IMG/VR virus record: IMGVR_UViG_3300048929_000783 | Coordinates: 1 to 35,815 of that record | DNA length: 35,815 bases | Source: a virus | Direction: 5' to 3' (one strand) | Shown: one piece after another, positions 1-7,331 of the stretch | How positions within the stretch are numbered: position 1 is the first letter of the stretch | Layout of the letters: each line of letters opens with the position of its first letter | Notes under the pieces: generated by a model | What the model was told of the DNA's origin: nothing | Database searches by the model: none | Seen by the model: the letters and a program-made list of their open reading frames with translations, nothing else | Translations under genes and position numbers: made by a program

Positions 1-207
1 TCAGAACAAGTTGGGGAACAGCGTGGGGCCGCAGCGGGCGGCCATCCACAGGAGCGCGACCAGGCTGATCACGACGCCAGTCACGCCCCAGGCGTCGGAC
101 GCTTCGAGCAAGTCATTCTCATGCGGGGCCAAGCGCTGCGTGGCGTGCTGGTGGCGGATCGTGGCGCGGGGCTTTCGCTCCCGCGCGCAAGAGAACAGGC
201 GCGCCAT
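1..207 (-). CDS. small single-pass membrane protein, early operon
   Basis: 68-aa protein; its stop codon is the first three bases of the window. The basic N-terminal half (residues 1-30, many Arg/His) is followed by one hydrophobic stretch (GVTGVVISLVALLWMAA) that should span the membrane, and a short tail. ATG at 207 is preferred; a GTG directly before it at 210 is the alternative. It overlaps the stop of the upstream gene, so it is translationally coupled as the last visible gene of the leftward early operon. I do not recognise the family. A small inner-membrane phage protein (holin-like or exclusion-like) fits the shape but is inference. Confidence 0.55.
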   Translation of the reverse strand: MARLFSCARERKPRATIRHQHATQRLAPHENDLLEASDAWGVTGVVISLVALLWMAARCGPTLFPNLF

Positions 208-401
208 CACGCTTCACGCCTGCGGAAGAGCCAGCGCAAACCCGGTGCCGACAGGTAACCCAGCGCGGCACCGGCGGTCGTAACGACGAGCGTGGTGCTG
301 GTGGGTTCCAACCGAACCAGCCCGTAGCTCAGCAGACCGGCAGCGGCCGCCCTCGCGGTGGCAGGCAGGGATGCGCGCAGGATCTTGCGAAAACGGTTCA
401 T
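207..401 (-). CDS. small hydrophobic protein, early operon
   Basis: 64-aa protein with a basic N-terminus (MNRFRKILRASL), two short hydrophobic helices (about residues 13-29 and 38-54) and a basic tail (RWLFRRREA). This gives a compact two-helix membrane hairpin. Its ATG overlaps the stop of the upstream 87-aa gene (ATGA), and its own stop overlaps the next start, so it is part of a tightly coupled operon. Function unknown. Holin-like topology is possible, but the better holin candidate lies in the late lysis/tail region at 22937-23308. Confidence 0.55.
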   Translation of the reverse strand: MNRFRKILRASLPATARAAAAGLLSYGLVRLEPTSTTLVVTTAGAALGYLSAPGLRWLFRRREA

Positions 402-661
402 GCTTGGGTCTCCGGTCCATAGAGGGCGTCAAAATGAGGCTTCATGTTGATCCGCCACTGGCGCGCTGCGGCGAGGCGCGCGGCGCGGCTTTCGCGGCGA
501 CGGCGTGGGGCGGGCACCGGCTCTGGCGCGGTTTCGGGGCCGTAGAGCGCATCGAAGCGGGCCTTGTTGGCCAGGTGCCAGGCGCGGGGATCGCGGGTGT
601 CGTTCTGCGCGAGCGAGCCGTGATCGTAGTGGAAGTGGGCAGGAGCGGCGCGCGGGGGCAT
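398..661 (-). CDS. 87-aa basic protein with duplicated FDALYGPET motif
   Basis: 87-aa protein of unknown family. The sequence shows two near-identical copies of a short motif, RFDALYGPET (about residues 36-44) and HFDALYGPETQA at the extreme C-terminus, separated by a very basic linker rich in Arg and Ala (APRRRRESRAARLAAAR). The ATG at 661 overlaps the stop of the preceding gene (ATGA). A longer frame continues upstream but would run through that gene, so the short form is chosen. Two copies of a linear motif around a basic hinge suggest a peptide that binds one partner twice; this is inference. Confidence 0.6.
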   Translation of the reverse strand: MPPRAAPAHFHYDHGSLAQNDTRDPRAWHLANKARFDALYGPETAPEPVPAPRRRRESRAARLAAARQWRINMKPHFDALYGPETQA

Positions 662-852
662 CAGGCGGCCCTCCGGCGCGGTGCGCGGCTGCCACCGTGG
701 AGCAGCTGGTGCACGGGCACGCCAGCCTTGGTGCAATCGGGGCACCAAGCATTGCCGTGGCGCGTGGTCCAGCCCGCCGGGGCGATGCCATCGGCAGAGT
801 GGTGTTCGACGTTGCAGGAGCACTGGAAAACGGCAGGTGGGCGAAGGCGCAT
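661..852 (-). CDS. 63-aa putative zinc-finger protein
   Basis: 63-aa protein with two Cys pairs, CSC near residues 11-13 and CPDC near residues 37-40, with His residues between them, as in small zinc-ribbon proteins. A good Shine-Dalgarno (AAAGGAA) lies 6 to 7 bases before the ATG at 852. It sits two genes downstream of the Cro-like and CII-like regulators and directly after the Ogr-like gene. Metal binding is inferred from the Cys spacing only; the function is unknown. It may be a DNA- or RNA-binding early regulator. Confidence 0.55.
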   Translation of the reverse strand: MRLRPPAVFQCSCNVEHHSADGIAPAGWTTRHGNAWCPDCTKAGVPVHQLLHGGSRAPRRRAA

Positions 853-947
853 CGGGCGTTCCTTTCGGGCAAAGTTCGGCCGTCGCCGGAAACGAGGCCC
901 GGCGGCGGGAAAGCGGGAATGTGGCGGCGGTCAGGAAAAGGGGCGGC

Positions 948-1298
948 TCAGCCGGGAAGCTCCGGCGGGCTGGCGCTGTCGAACAGTTCGGGCTGCGCCG
1001 CATCGCGCGGGCGCATGATCTCGATGGCTTCCTGCCGCGTGACGGGCCGCATGGGCAGCGTCACGCGCGGGTTGGGGATGGCGCTGGGGGCGATGCCATA
1101 GTCGTAGGTCTCGCTGGCCTTCCAGCTGTGCCCGCAAAACAGGTTGGCGCACTGGTAATAGATGTCGCGGTGCGTGGGTGTAACAACGCGGCTCGTGCGG
1201 CGCTGGCCCACGGTGTCGCAATGGGGGCAGCGCAGCCGGTCGGTGCGGGCGGGCGCGGGTTGGTTGTGGCCGGGATCGGGCAGGGGATGGGCGGCCAT
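948..1298 (-). CDS. ogr: Ogr/Delta-family late-gene transcription activator
   Basis: 116-aa protein with the Ogr/Delta zinc finger of P2-like phages: C24-x2-C27 (CPHC), then RRTSR, then YYQC50 and C55 (CANLFCGHSW). In P2, Ogr binds a dyad upstream of late promoters and contacts the alpha subunit of RNA polymerase to switch on morphogenesis and lysis genes. The C-terminal part (about residues 60-116) is longer than in the 72-aa P2 protein and ends in a MRPVTRQEAIEIM segment. It starts 2 bases after the stop of the 150-aa gene. In P2, ogr sits beside D; here it lies inside the early operon, behind the Cro-like gene. Likely targets are the palindromes at 12645, 19571 and 27286. Confidence 0.88.
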   Translation of the reverse strand: MAAHPLPDPGHNQPAPARTDRLRCPHCDTVGQRRTSRVVTPTHRDIYYQCANLFCGHSWKASETYDYGIAPSAIPNPRVTLPMRPVTRQEAIEIMRPRDAAQPELFDSASPPELPG

Positions 1299-1300
1299 GG

Positions 1301-1753
1301 TCAGAGCGTTTCCCGTTCCTGGCGATCGAGCGCGGCCAGGCCATCGGTGATCGCGGCCAGCGCTTCCTCCCCTTCCTTGCGCGCGCGGCGCAGGGCGGCC
1401 GGGTCTTGCGGATGCATCGCGGCATCGAGCAGTGCGGCCACGGCCTCACCGCTTTCCTTGGCGGCGACGGCGGCGGCGCGCGTCATATCCGTGGCGCCTT
1501 CGCTGGCGGCAATGTCCAACTGGAAGCTGTAGACGCGCAGGATCGGCGCGTGATCGCCGCCAGCCTCGATAAACGCGCGATCGAGCCGCATGGCGTCGAG
1601 AATCGAAATCTCGCTATCGGCATCGGGATCGGACCACATGCGCACCAGGCGCCCGCTGCGGCCCACCAGCATGCCGCACTTGTCCCACCCGATGCGCGCG
1701 GCGATCACGGTAAGGGCCTGGTGCACAGTGAGAGGATCGCGCCGCTTGGTCAT
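1301..1753 (-). CDS. phage regulatory protein, CII/CP76-like
   Basis: 150-aa protein. The N-terminal half (PLTVHQALTVIAARIGW ... CGMLVGRSGRLVRMWSDPD) looks like a helix-turn-helix region followed by a region resembling phage regulatory proteins found next to cro/cI in proteobacterial prophages. The C-terminal half is an Ala/Glu-rich helix (about 95-150). A longer frame runs upstream but would cover the Cro-like gene; the ATG at 1753 overlaps that gene's stop (ATGA). Its place as second gene of the early operon fits a CII-like role in the lysis-lysogeny decision. The family call is weak and made by eye. Confidence 0.6.
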   Translation of the reverse strand: MTKRRDPLTVHQALTVIAARIGWDKCGMLVGRSGRLVRMWSDPDADSEISILDAMRLDRAFIEAGGDHAPILRVYSFQLDIAASEGATDMTRAAAVAAKESGEAVAALLDAAMHPQDPAALRRARKEGEEALAAITDGLAALDRQERETL

Positions 1754-2058
1754 GCCACGCGCCCCTGCAAAGTGCTGTTCCGATTGAAAGAGACGCGCTG
1801 CATGCCGTGGTCTACGCCTTGCCAGGCAGGCGAGGGGCCAAGATCGGCCGGGTAGATATCGGGGCGCAGCAGATGACGCGGAATGCCGGTCGCGGCTTCG
1901 ACGGTCAGGACATACTCGGCGGGCAGGCGCTTGGCGGTTTGCAGCCAACGCCAGACTGCTGGCTGGGTAACATTGCAAATGCGCGCCAGTTCGGACTGTG
2001 AACCAGCTGCCTCTACAGCTGCATGAAGTGCCTCAAGGGGTTCCGCCGTCGTGCTCAT
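1750..2058 (-). CDS. Cro-like repressor with YdaS-type HTH
   Basis: 102-aa protein. Residues 7-50 carry a Cro/YdaS-type helix-turn-helix (SQSELARICNVTQPAVWRWL), followed by LPAEYVLTVEAATGIPRHLLRPDIYP, which is the usual continuation in YdaS-like phage regulators. It is the first gene of the leftward early operon, divergent from the CI-like gene at 2143. The intergenic 84 bases contain tandem operator-like repeats. It should compete with CI for these operators and allow early transcription. ATG at 2058 is chosen over an upstream in-frame ATG because the HTH begins right after it. Confidence 0.82.
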   Translation of the reverse strand: MSTTAEPLEALHAAVEAAGSQSELARICNVTQPAVWRWLQTAKRLPAEYVLTVEAATGIPRHLLRPDIYPADLGPSPAWQGVDHGMQRVSFNRNSTLQGRVA

Positions 2059-2070
2059 GCCGCACGGGGT

Positions 2071-2113
2071 ATTACAAGATTTATGCCTCGTCAATTACTA
2101 GATTTAAGTGGCC
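2071..2113. promoter_or_regulatory. cI/cro switch region: tandem operator-like direct repeats
   Basis: Between the divergent Cro-like and CI-like genes lie two copies of a 15-base element, ATTACAAGATTTATG at 2071 and ATTACTAGATTTAAG at 2094. They match at 13 of 15 positions and are 23 bases apart, about two helical turns, so both face the same side of the DNA. The region is far more AT-rich than the flanking genes, as expected for overlapping divergent promoters. Binding by CI and/or the Cro-like protein is inferred from position. Confidence 0.55.
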
Positions 2114-2142
2114 TGCTATTAATTTGGTTATAGGGTTGGTGC

Positions 2143-2811
2143 GTGGCAACCTTGGGTGAACGCATCAAAGAACGGCTGAACGCCGTGGGCCTCTCGCAGG
2201 CGGAACTGGCGCGCCGGATTGGCGTAACGCAGCCAGCGATCACCCATTTGATCAAGCGGGGTACAGGGGGCACGGCGCATCTGCACAAGATTGCGCGTGA
2301 ACTGGAAACAACGCCTGAATATCTAAATGGCGAAAGCGAAACTGCCGCCCTCCCGGATGGAGCGCAGCCAATCGCGATCGACGTCGTGCCGATCGATCCC
2401 GACCAGGTGGAGATCGATATGATCGACCTGGCCTTCGGCATGGGCGGCACCTTCGTCGACACCGACCACATCAACATCGAAAAGGTCGGCTTCTCCCGCA
2501 AGTGGCTCCGCCAGTTCACCCATTCCACGCCCAGCCAGCTTTTCACCACCAAAGGCATCGGCGATTCGATGCAGCCCACGATCTCCGATCACGACATCGT
2601 GGTCGTCGACCGCTCCGACCGCCGCCCCGAATTTGCCGACAAGATTTGGGCCATAGTCTTCGGCGGCGTAGGCATGATCAAGCGCCTCCGCCCCATGCCG
2701 GACGGCTCCGTGCTGATCAGTTCCGACAACCAACTGGTGCGCGATGCCCGCGCCGTGGATGGAGAATTGCACATCATCGGTCGCGTCGTAGCGGTTGTGC
2801 GCAAGGTTTGA
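2143..2811 (+). CDS. CI-like phage repressor (HTH + S24 LexA-like peptidase)
   Basis: 222-aa lysogeny repressor. Residues 5-60 are an HTH_3 domain (GLSQAELARRIGVTQPAITHLI). Residues 130-222 are an S24/LexA-like domain with the Ser in GDSMQP (S142) and the general base in VGMIKRL (K180). The start is GTG at 2143 with a modest AGGG about 8 bases upstream. No clear Ala-Gly or Cys-Gly cleavage site is visible between the two domains, so RecA-stimulated self-cleavage cannot be confirmed by eye. It is divergent from the Cro-like gene and should keep the leftward early operon, including ogr, silent. Confidence 0.88.
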   Translation: MATLGERIKERLNAVGLSQAELARRIGVTQPAITHLIKRGTGGTAHLHKIARELETTPEYLNGESETAALPDGAQPIAIDVVPIDPDQVEIDMIDLAFGMGGTFVDTDHINIEKVGFSRKWLRQFTHSTPSQLFTTKGIGDSMQPTISDHDIVVVDRSDRRPEFADKIWAIVFGGVGMIKRLRPMPDGSVLISSDNQLVRDARAVDGELHIIGRVVAVVRKV

Positions 2812-2850
2812 TGTTTTAATATTATCTAACAAATTGTTGGAGCAATAAAA

Positions 2851-3522
2851 TTGAGCGCAAGGTATGTGGAAGATCGTAGTTTAAGGGAGAAAACGAACGA
2901 TCTGATCGCGCAAATAAAAGATGGATTCAATTCTTCGAAGGAGGCCTTTGTAGAATCAACCGATATCGTTTTAAAGATGAATGAATCTAACGATATAATG
3001 AAAGAAATTCCTATTATAAAATGGGTTGCGAAAATTGACGAATTCAAGTCTAATTATCATAAACGCAGGCTTCATCGTAATACTTCAGAATTTCTTAGAT
3101 CTGTTTCTCTTGGAGATAACTTAAATATAGAGCGATTGCACGATAAAATTACATCCGATGCGGCATTTGAGGCGGAATTTCAGGATATCATTGCCGATAT
3201 ACTATTGGAATCTTCTCGCCCTATGAAAGCTTTTATTCTAGGACGGTTGGTTTTTGAGTTAGCCTCGGGCTCCGTTCAACCGGATAAATTTGAAATGTAT
3301 TCTCACATCATTCATTCATCCTCCGTAGCGGCGCTCCATGCGTTAAACTCGTTTATGCTCCGAAATAATGCAGAGTCTGGAAAATCTGGGCATGGCGAAA
3401 TTCCCGAAGAGGGTCTTCTTTTCTCTCTTGGTGTGGCTCGCCGATTTGGCAATGGGTTTTTCGTTACGCAAGATGGCGTCGATCTATGGCGGCATGGATT
3501 TAAGGGCTGGGGTGTCTCCTGA
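2851..3522 (+). CDS. AT-rich accessory protein of unknown function
   Basis: 223-aa protein that I do not recognise. It is mostly helical and charged, with a short hydrophobic patch (IMKEIPIIKWVAKI, about residues 49-62), a basic segment after it (YHKRRLHRN), a second apolar helix near 125-138, and a C-terminal FFVTQDGVDLW stretch. The start is TTG at 2851, supported by GGAG about 9 bases upstream. Base composition is strikingly AT-rich against neighbours near 65 percent GC, a sign of recent transfer. It lies 39 bases after the repressor gene in the same direction, a place where prophages express conversion or exclusion genes during lysogeny. Defence or superinfection exclusion is inference. 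Confidence 0.7.
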   Translation: MSARYVEDRSLREKTNDLIAQIKDGFNSSKEAFVESTDIVLKMNESNDIMKEIPIIKWVAKIDEFKSNYHKRRLHRNTSEFLRSVSLGDNLNIERLHDKITSDAAFEAEFQDIIADILLESSRPMKAFILGRLVFELASGSVQPDKFEMYSHIIHSSSVAALHALNSFMLRNNAESGKSGHGEIPEEGLLFSLGVARRFGNGFFVTQDGVDLWRHGFKGWGVS

Positions 3523-3764
3523 ATGTAGGGATGACGGCGATGTGGGGCGCGTTCATATGCTCCGAGCCACACCATCGGCTGTGCTGAGAATCCGGCATGT
3601 TAGATCCTCTGTGATTGACGCAGTGCGCGCGCAATGCGATTTCGAAGCAAGTTCGTGGAAAATGCGCCACTCGGTCCTCTGCCGGCGGGTGCGTTCCGCT
3701 TACGGATTTCGGCCGTTCGTTCGGAATTGGCTATCGGAATGCAACTTGGTTCGGGGATTCGATA
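3523..3764 (+). other. intergenic segment between the two accessory genes
   Basis: 242 bases between the AT-rich gene and the ATPase gene. Open frames exist here (for example a 140-codon frame across 3368-3790), but they lack recognisable protein character and overlap the real genes. A TTGACG at 3615 could be a -35 element for the ATPase gene, but no convincing -10 follows at the right distance. I see no RNA gene or repeat. The length suggests the ATPase gene has its own promoter instead of being coupled to the upstream gene. Confidence 0.35.
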
Positions 3765-5876
3765 GTGCCTTCGTTGACGCCCAACATTGAGAATCGCGTC
3801 CGCAAACTGCCGAAGCCATCAAATGCGACACAGGGCTTGCAGCCATTGTTCGAAGCCGTCAGCAATGCGGTTTTTGCAATTGAGGATCGCTTCGACGAAG
3901 AGATTCGGCGTGGCGAGGTCGAAATTCGGATTGCTGGGCTGTCTGATCCGCATGCTATCGAAATAACGATTACGGATAACGGCATAGGTTTGGATTTTCC
4001 CAGATTTGACGCATTTTGTGAGATAGATACCGATTTCAAACGCAAGCGGGGCGGCAAAGGTGTGGGGCGGCTCTTTTGGCTCGACGCCTTTGCGGAGATT
4101 GCAGTGGAGAGCGTGTTCGAAGCTGATGGTGTGCTCCTGCGGCGGGAGTTCGCTTTCGTGCTGAACAACGAAGAGCAGGTCGTTCCCAAGGGAGATGTGC
4201 TGCCAGTAGCCGACGGTAGCGCCATTGGCACAACAGTGCGCTTCAAGGGCCTCCGCCAAAACTATTCAGAGACGTTTCCAAAGCGGGCAGATACCTTTTT
4301 GAGGTATTTCAGCGCACACTTCATTGCGGATTTTCTTCTCGGCGATGGTGCCGCCATTAAGGTCGATCTCGATGGTGACGTGACTGAATATCCGAAGGCT
4401 GTCTCAGCACTGAAGGTTGGCAGTCCGCTCCAAACAAGTTTCAAGAATGATGATTTCGGTGAGTTGCATATCAAAGGATTTACCTGTCTTGCCGAGGCTA
4501 GCACAGGGTTGGAAGGGAAGCATCAGCTTCATCTACTTGCAAACGGCCGGACTGTAGAGACCCGTAAAGTAGATAATCTTTTGGGTGTCAGGGAACTGGA
4601 ACGCGAAGGACAAGCAGAACTGGTTTTTCATGGCTGTGTATCTGGAGAATATCTTGATCTTAGGGTAAATGAGGGGCGAACGGCCTTCAATCTTCCAGAG
4701 CGTACCCTCAAGAATATCAGTCGTGTCTGCATGGAAAAGGTTCGGGAGCGCCTTCTACCCGATCAGGTCAGATCCTATGTGGAAAAGCGGAAGCGCGATT
4801 ATGTTGACTTTGTTGAGCGCTATCCGACATTCGGCTTTGATGACGATGATACTCAACTCAACCGCGTACCCTTCCACGCATCGAACGCCGAGGAGTTCGC
4901 TTCTGGCTTGATCAAGTATCAGATCAGGAGGGAAGAGCAGCGACAGGATAGCCTGCAGGCGCTTATTAACGCACTAGACCTTGAAGATGTACCGGTCAGT
5001 TATGAGGCGTCCGTTGCGAAAGCTGTTAGCGACATTCAGACTTCCGAGAGATTGGCACTCGCACAACATGTTGTACGGCGTAAACTGGCATTGGAGTTGC
5101 TGGATAAGCTCATACGTAGGCTTCGCGCGAAGGAAGGACAAGAGGATGATTTCCACCTCGAGCGGACCTTGCATTCTTTCATTTGCCCAATGAGCGTGAG
5201 AGGTGACGATTCATCTGAGGTTAAGGGCCGAGCCCATGACTTGTGGGTGATCGATGAGCGCCTCGCTTTTACTCGCGCGTTTTCGTCGGATAAGCGCCTT
5301 GACTCTATCATTGCGGATGGAGGTTCGAGTGATAGGCCGGACGTAGTGGTGTGGGATTTGGCTTACGGGTTGGGTACTACTGATCCGGCGGATGCCGAGA
5401 TGGTTGATGTAACTGAACCGCTGCGAACTGTGTTGGTGGTCGAATTTAAGAAGCCAGGCAGGAAGCATTATCGTAAGGCGGAGGATCAGATCGAGCAGCA
5501 GATTACCAAATATCTGGCCCAAATGAAGGGCGGATTGATCGAAGCTTTTGATCGTGCACGCGTACGGGTGGCTGACGATTGTGTGTTTTATTGCTACGTC
5601 GTTGCTGACATTGTAGGAGATCTTGAGTTGCAGTTGTCAGGTTGGGACACGACTTCGAATGGGAAAGGGAGGATTCGTCAACTCCGTGGCCGATACAGTG
5701 GTCAGATCGAAGTCATTCAGTGGCAAGATCTTGTCAACGACGCGTGGATGCGCAATCGGGCGACACTCCACGCCGCAGGGCTTAGCCGCAAACGGACGAT
5801 GGATTTGCAGCCGCAGATTTCTGATCCAGAGCCGGACGACGAAGAATTGTTGGGCGGCGTCGATGCTGCAGAATGA
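3765..5876 (+). CDS. GHKL ATPase fused to PD-(D/E)XK nuclease, candidate anti-phage protein
   Basis: 703-aa protein from a GTG at 3765 with GGGGA 7 bases upstream; an upstream in-frame start at 3615 adds 50 residues of no clear protein character. The N-terminus is a GHKL ATPase: N box with E30 and N34 (LFEAVSNA), D71 in DNGIG, the glycine-rich lid GGKGVGR (about 96-102), and GSAIGTT near 151. The middle (about 380-480) is helical and charged. The C-terminus has nuclease signatures: D526 in RPDVVVWD, E560-F-K562 in VVEFKKP, and Q578-ITK-Y582, the D / ExK / QxxxY pattern of RecB/Cas4-type PD-(D/E)XK enzymes. It resembles MutL/MORC-like clamp ATPases joined to a nuclease. Composition is about 50 percent GC, unlike the phage core. 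It converges with gene D, 11 bases apart. Anti-phage function is inferred from architecture and location. Confidence 0.82.
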   Translation: MPSLTPNIENRVRKLPKPSNATQGLQPLFEAVSNAVFAIEDRFDEEIRRGEVEIRIAGLSDPHAIEITITDNGIGLDFPRFDAFCEIDTDFKRKRGGKGVGRLFWLDAFAEIAVESVFEADGVLLRREFAFVLNNEEQVVPKGDVLPVADGSAIGTTVRFKGLRQNYSETFPKRADTFLRYFSAHFIADFLLGDGAAIKVDLDGDVTEYPKAVSALKVGSPLQTSFKNDDFGELHIKGFTCLAEASTGLEGKHQLHLLANGRTVETRKVDNLLGVRELEREGQAELVFHGCVSGEYLDLRVNEGRTAFNLPERTLKNISRVCMEKVRERLLPDQVRSYVEKRKRDYVDFVERYPTFGFDDDDTQLNRVPFHASNAEEFASGLIKYQIRREEQRQDSLQALINALDLEDVPVSYEASVAKAVSDIQTSERLALAQHVVRRKLALELLDKLIRRLRAKEGQEDDFHLERTLHSFICPMSVRGDDSSEVKGRAHDLWVIDERLAFTRAFSSDKRLDSIIADGGSSDRPDVVVWDLAYGLGTTDPADAEMVDVTEPLRTVLVVEFKKPGRKHYRKAEDQIEQQITKYLAQMKGGLIEAFDRARVRVADDCVFYCYVVADIVGDLELQLSGWDTTSNGKGRIRQLRGRYSGQIEVIQWQDLVNDAWMRNRATLHAAGLSRKRTMDLQPQISDPEPDDEELLGGVDAAE

Positions 5877-5887
5877 AAGACCCTACT

Positions 5888-6949
5888 TCAAATTTCTCGC
5901 TTAAGCATCATTTTCACATTTGCAGTGCTTAGTGTCACCATGGATTTATAGCCTCCGCTGTCGTGCTCATGGGTTGTGCCGGTAATCTTCCAGGCTTCCT
6001 TGTCGATGTGGGGTCGGAACCCTGACAACGTCACCTGCGTGCTAGGAACTGCCCGCGCATCGCCATAGGGCAGGGTGATATTGACGGTGGCCGAGAGGTG
6101 GCCCAGCCGGCCAGATTCGGCCTGCACGGCTGCGTGGGCCGCCGTTTCGTTAGGATAGACACGCTTCAGCCGACGTCGATTGCTACCACCGGCCGTTACC
6201 GTCTTACGTGTTCCAGCATCCTGATCATGCCATTGCGCTTCAGCTCCATTGTAGGCTTTCTCCCGCGCCGCGCGGCGCCAGGTGACGCTGCTGCATTGCT
6301 GGCGGGTGATGGTCAGGCTGGGCAGGGCCTTACCGCCGGGCGTGGTCGTGGCGCTGCGCGGGGCGAAGATCAGGGTGCCGTCTTTGACTGTGGCCACGGC
6401 ATCGAACTGGCGGCCGAGATCGCGGATGAACTGCATGTCGCTCTTGTTGTGTTGCTCGGTGGCCGGGATGGTCCGGTCGGCCAGATCAGGGTGGCAGGCG
6501 GGGGTGAGGGCGTTGTCGGCGGCGATCTTGATAATAATCGCGCCCAGGGTCTGGCCCACCCAACTGCGCGTCTTGCGGGTGCGGTAGCTGCCTTTGAAGT
6601 CGGCACTATGGGCGGTGATCGTCACGCGGTCGGGCGGGCCGCTCCAGGTGAGCTCGTCCACCACGAAGCTGCCCTTGTCGACCAGGCCGATGGGCACACC
6701 GGTGCCGCGCGACCAGCCCAGCCACACGGCGATGCGCGCGCCCTGGCGGGGCGGGACGAACGCGCCGTCGGTATCGTGCACCACGATTTCCAGGCTGTCG
6801 GCCTCTTCGCCCAGCTTTTCGGAGAGGCGCAGGGAGAGAAGGCGCGGGGCGAGGGTGGCGGTGAGGTCTTCCCCGTCGAGCGTGACGCGCCAGGCGGCAC
6901 GGGGCTGGCTGTAGGGCGATTGTCCGGTGGCAGGCAGGCTCGCCATCAT
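5888..6949 (-). CDS. D: late control / baseplate hub protein gpD
   Basis: 353-aa gpD-family protein (P2 gpD is 387 aa). It forms the baseplate hub that holds the spike gpV, equivalent to the T4 gp27 fold. Recognisable features are an N-terminal hub barrel (SLEIVVHDTDGAFVPPR, residues about 45-65), a FKGSYRTRKTRSW segment, the QFIRDLGRQFDA stretch, and the closing HEHDSGGY...LSTANVKMML typical of this family. Tandem ATGs at 6949 and 6946 overlap the gpU stop, so it is translationally coupled. A frame extending to 7363 is only the shadow of gpU and gpT. Last gene of the leftward tail operon. Confidence 0.9.
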   Translation of the reverse strand: MMASLPATGQSPYSQPRAAWRVTLDGEDLTATLAPRLLSLRLSEKLGEEADSLEIVVHDTDGAFVPPRQGARIAVWLGWSRGTGVPIGLVDKGSFVVDELTWSGPPDRVTITAHSADFKGSYRTRKTRSWVGQTLGAIIIKIAADNALTPACHPDLADRTIPATEQHNKSDMQFIRDLGRQFDAVATVKDGTLIFAPRSATTTPGGKALPSLTITRQQCSSVTWRRAAREKAYNGAEAQWHDQDAGTRKTVTAGGSNRRRLKRVYPNETAAHAAVQAESGRLGHLSATVNITLPYGDARAVPSTQVTLSGFRPHIDKEAWKITGTTHEHDSGGYKSMVTLSTANVKMMLKREI

Positions 6950-7320
6950 GCCACCCGCGTCAATTCGAGAGTGAAGTCGATCTTGCGGGCCTGGCCGGTG
7001 TCGATCAGGTTCGATCCGCCGTTGGCCAGGCGATCGATGGTATAGGTGCCCAGGATCATGCCGGTGCCGTCCATCAGCGGCCAGGCCTCGCCCTCGCTGG
7101 CCATTTCCGCCAGGGTTTCGATGGCCGAGGCGCTGCCGGCAAGCTCGGGTACCAGAGTGCCGGTGAGCGTCACCTTGTCGTCGCCCACGCCCACGAACTG
7201 GCTGGCGGCGGGCGCGAGGAAGCGGTCGTCGCGCGCGTGGCGGAAGGCGCGGTCGCGCTCGATGCGGTCGGGCAGCATGGTCTGGCTGTCGAACACGAAG
7301 AGGCCAAGGGCAAAGAGCAT
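6946..7320 (-). CDS. U: tail protein gpU
   Basis: 124-aa gpU-family protein (MLFALGLFVFDSQTM at the N-terminus, then a central TLTGTLVPELAG and GTYTIDRLANGGSNLIDTGQARKI in pieces), which in P2-like phages is a small tail protein required for tail completion and stability. The start at 7320 is fixed by homology: the MLFALG opening is typical. A much longer frame continues upstream through gpT in another reading frame and is not real. It lies between T and D exactly as in P2. Confidence 0.88.
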   Translation of the reverse strand: MLFALGLFVFDSQTMLPDRIERDRAFRHARDDRFLAPAASQFVGVGDDKVTLTGTLVPELAGSASAIETLAEMASEGEAWPLMDGTGMILGTYTIDRLANGGSNLIDTGQARKIDFTLELTRVA

Positions 7321-7331
7321 GCAGGTCTCGC

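Noticed and set aside
3368-3790. 140-codon frame bridging the two accessory genes
   Set aside because: Overlaps the end of the 223-aa gene and the start of the ATPase, no ribosome site and no protein-like pattern.
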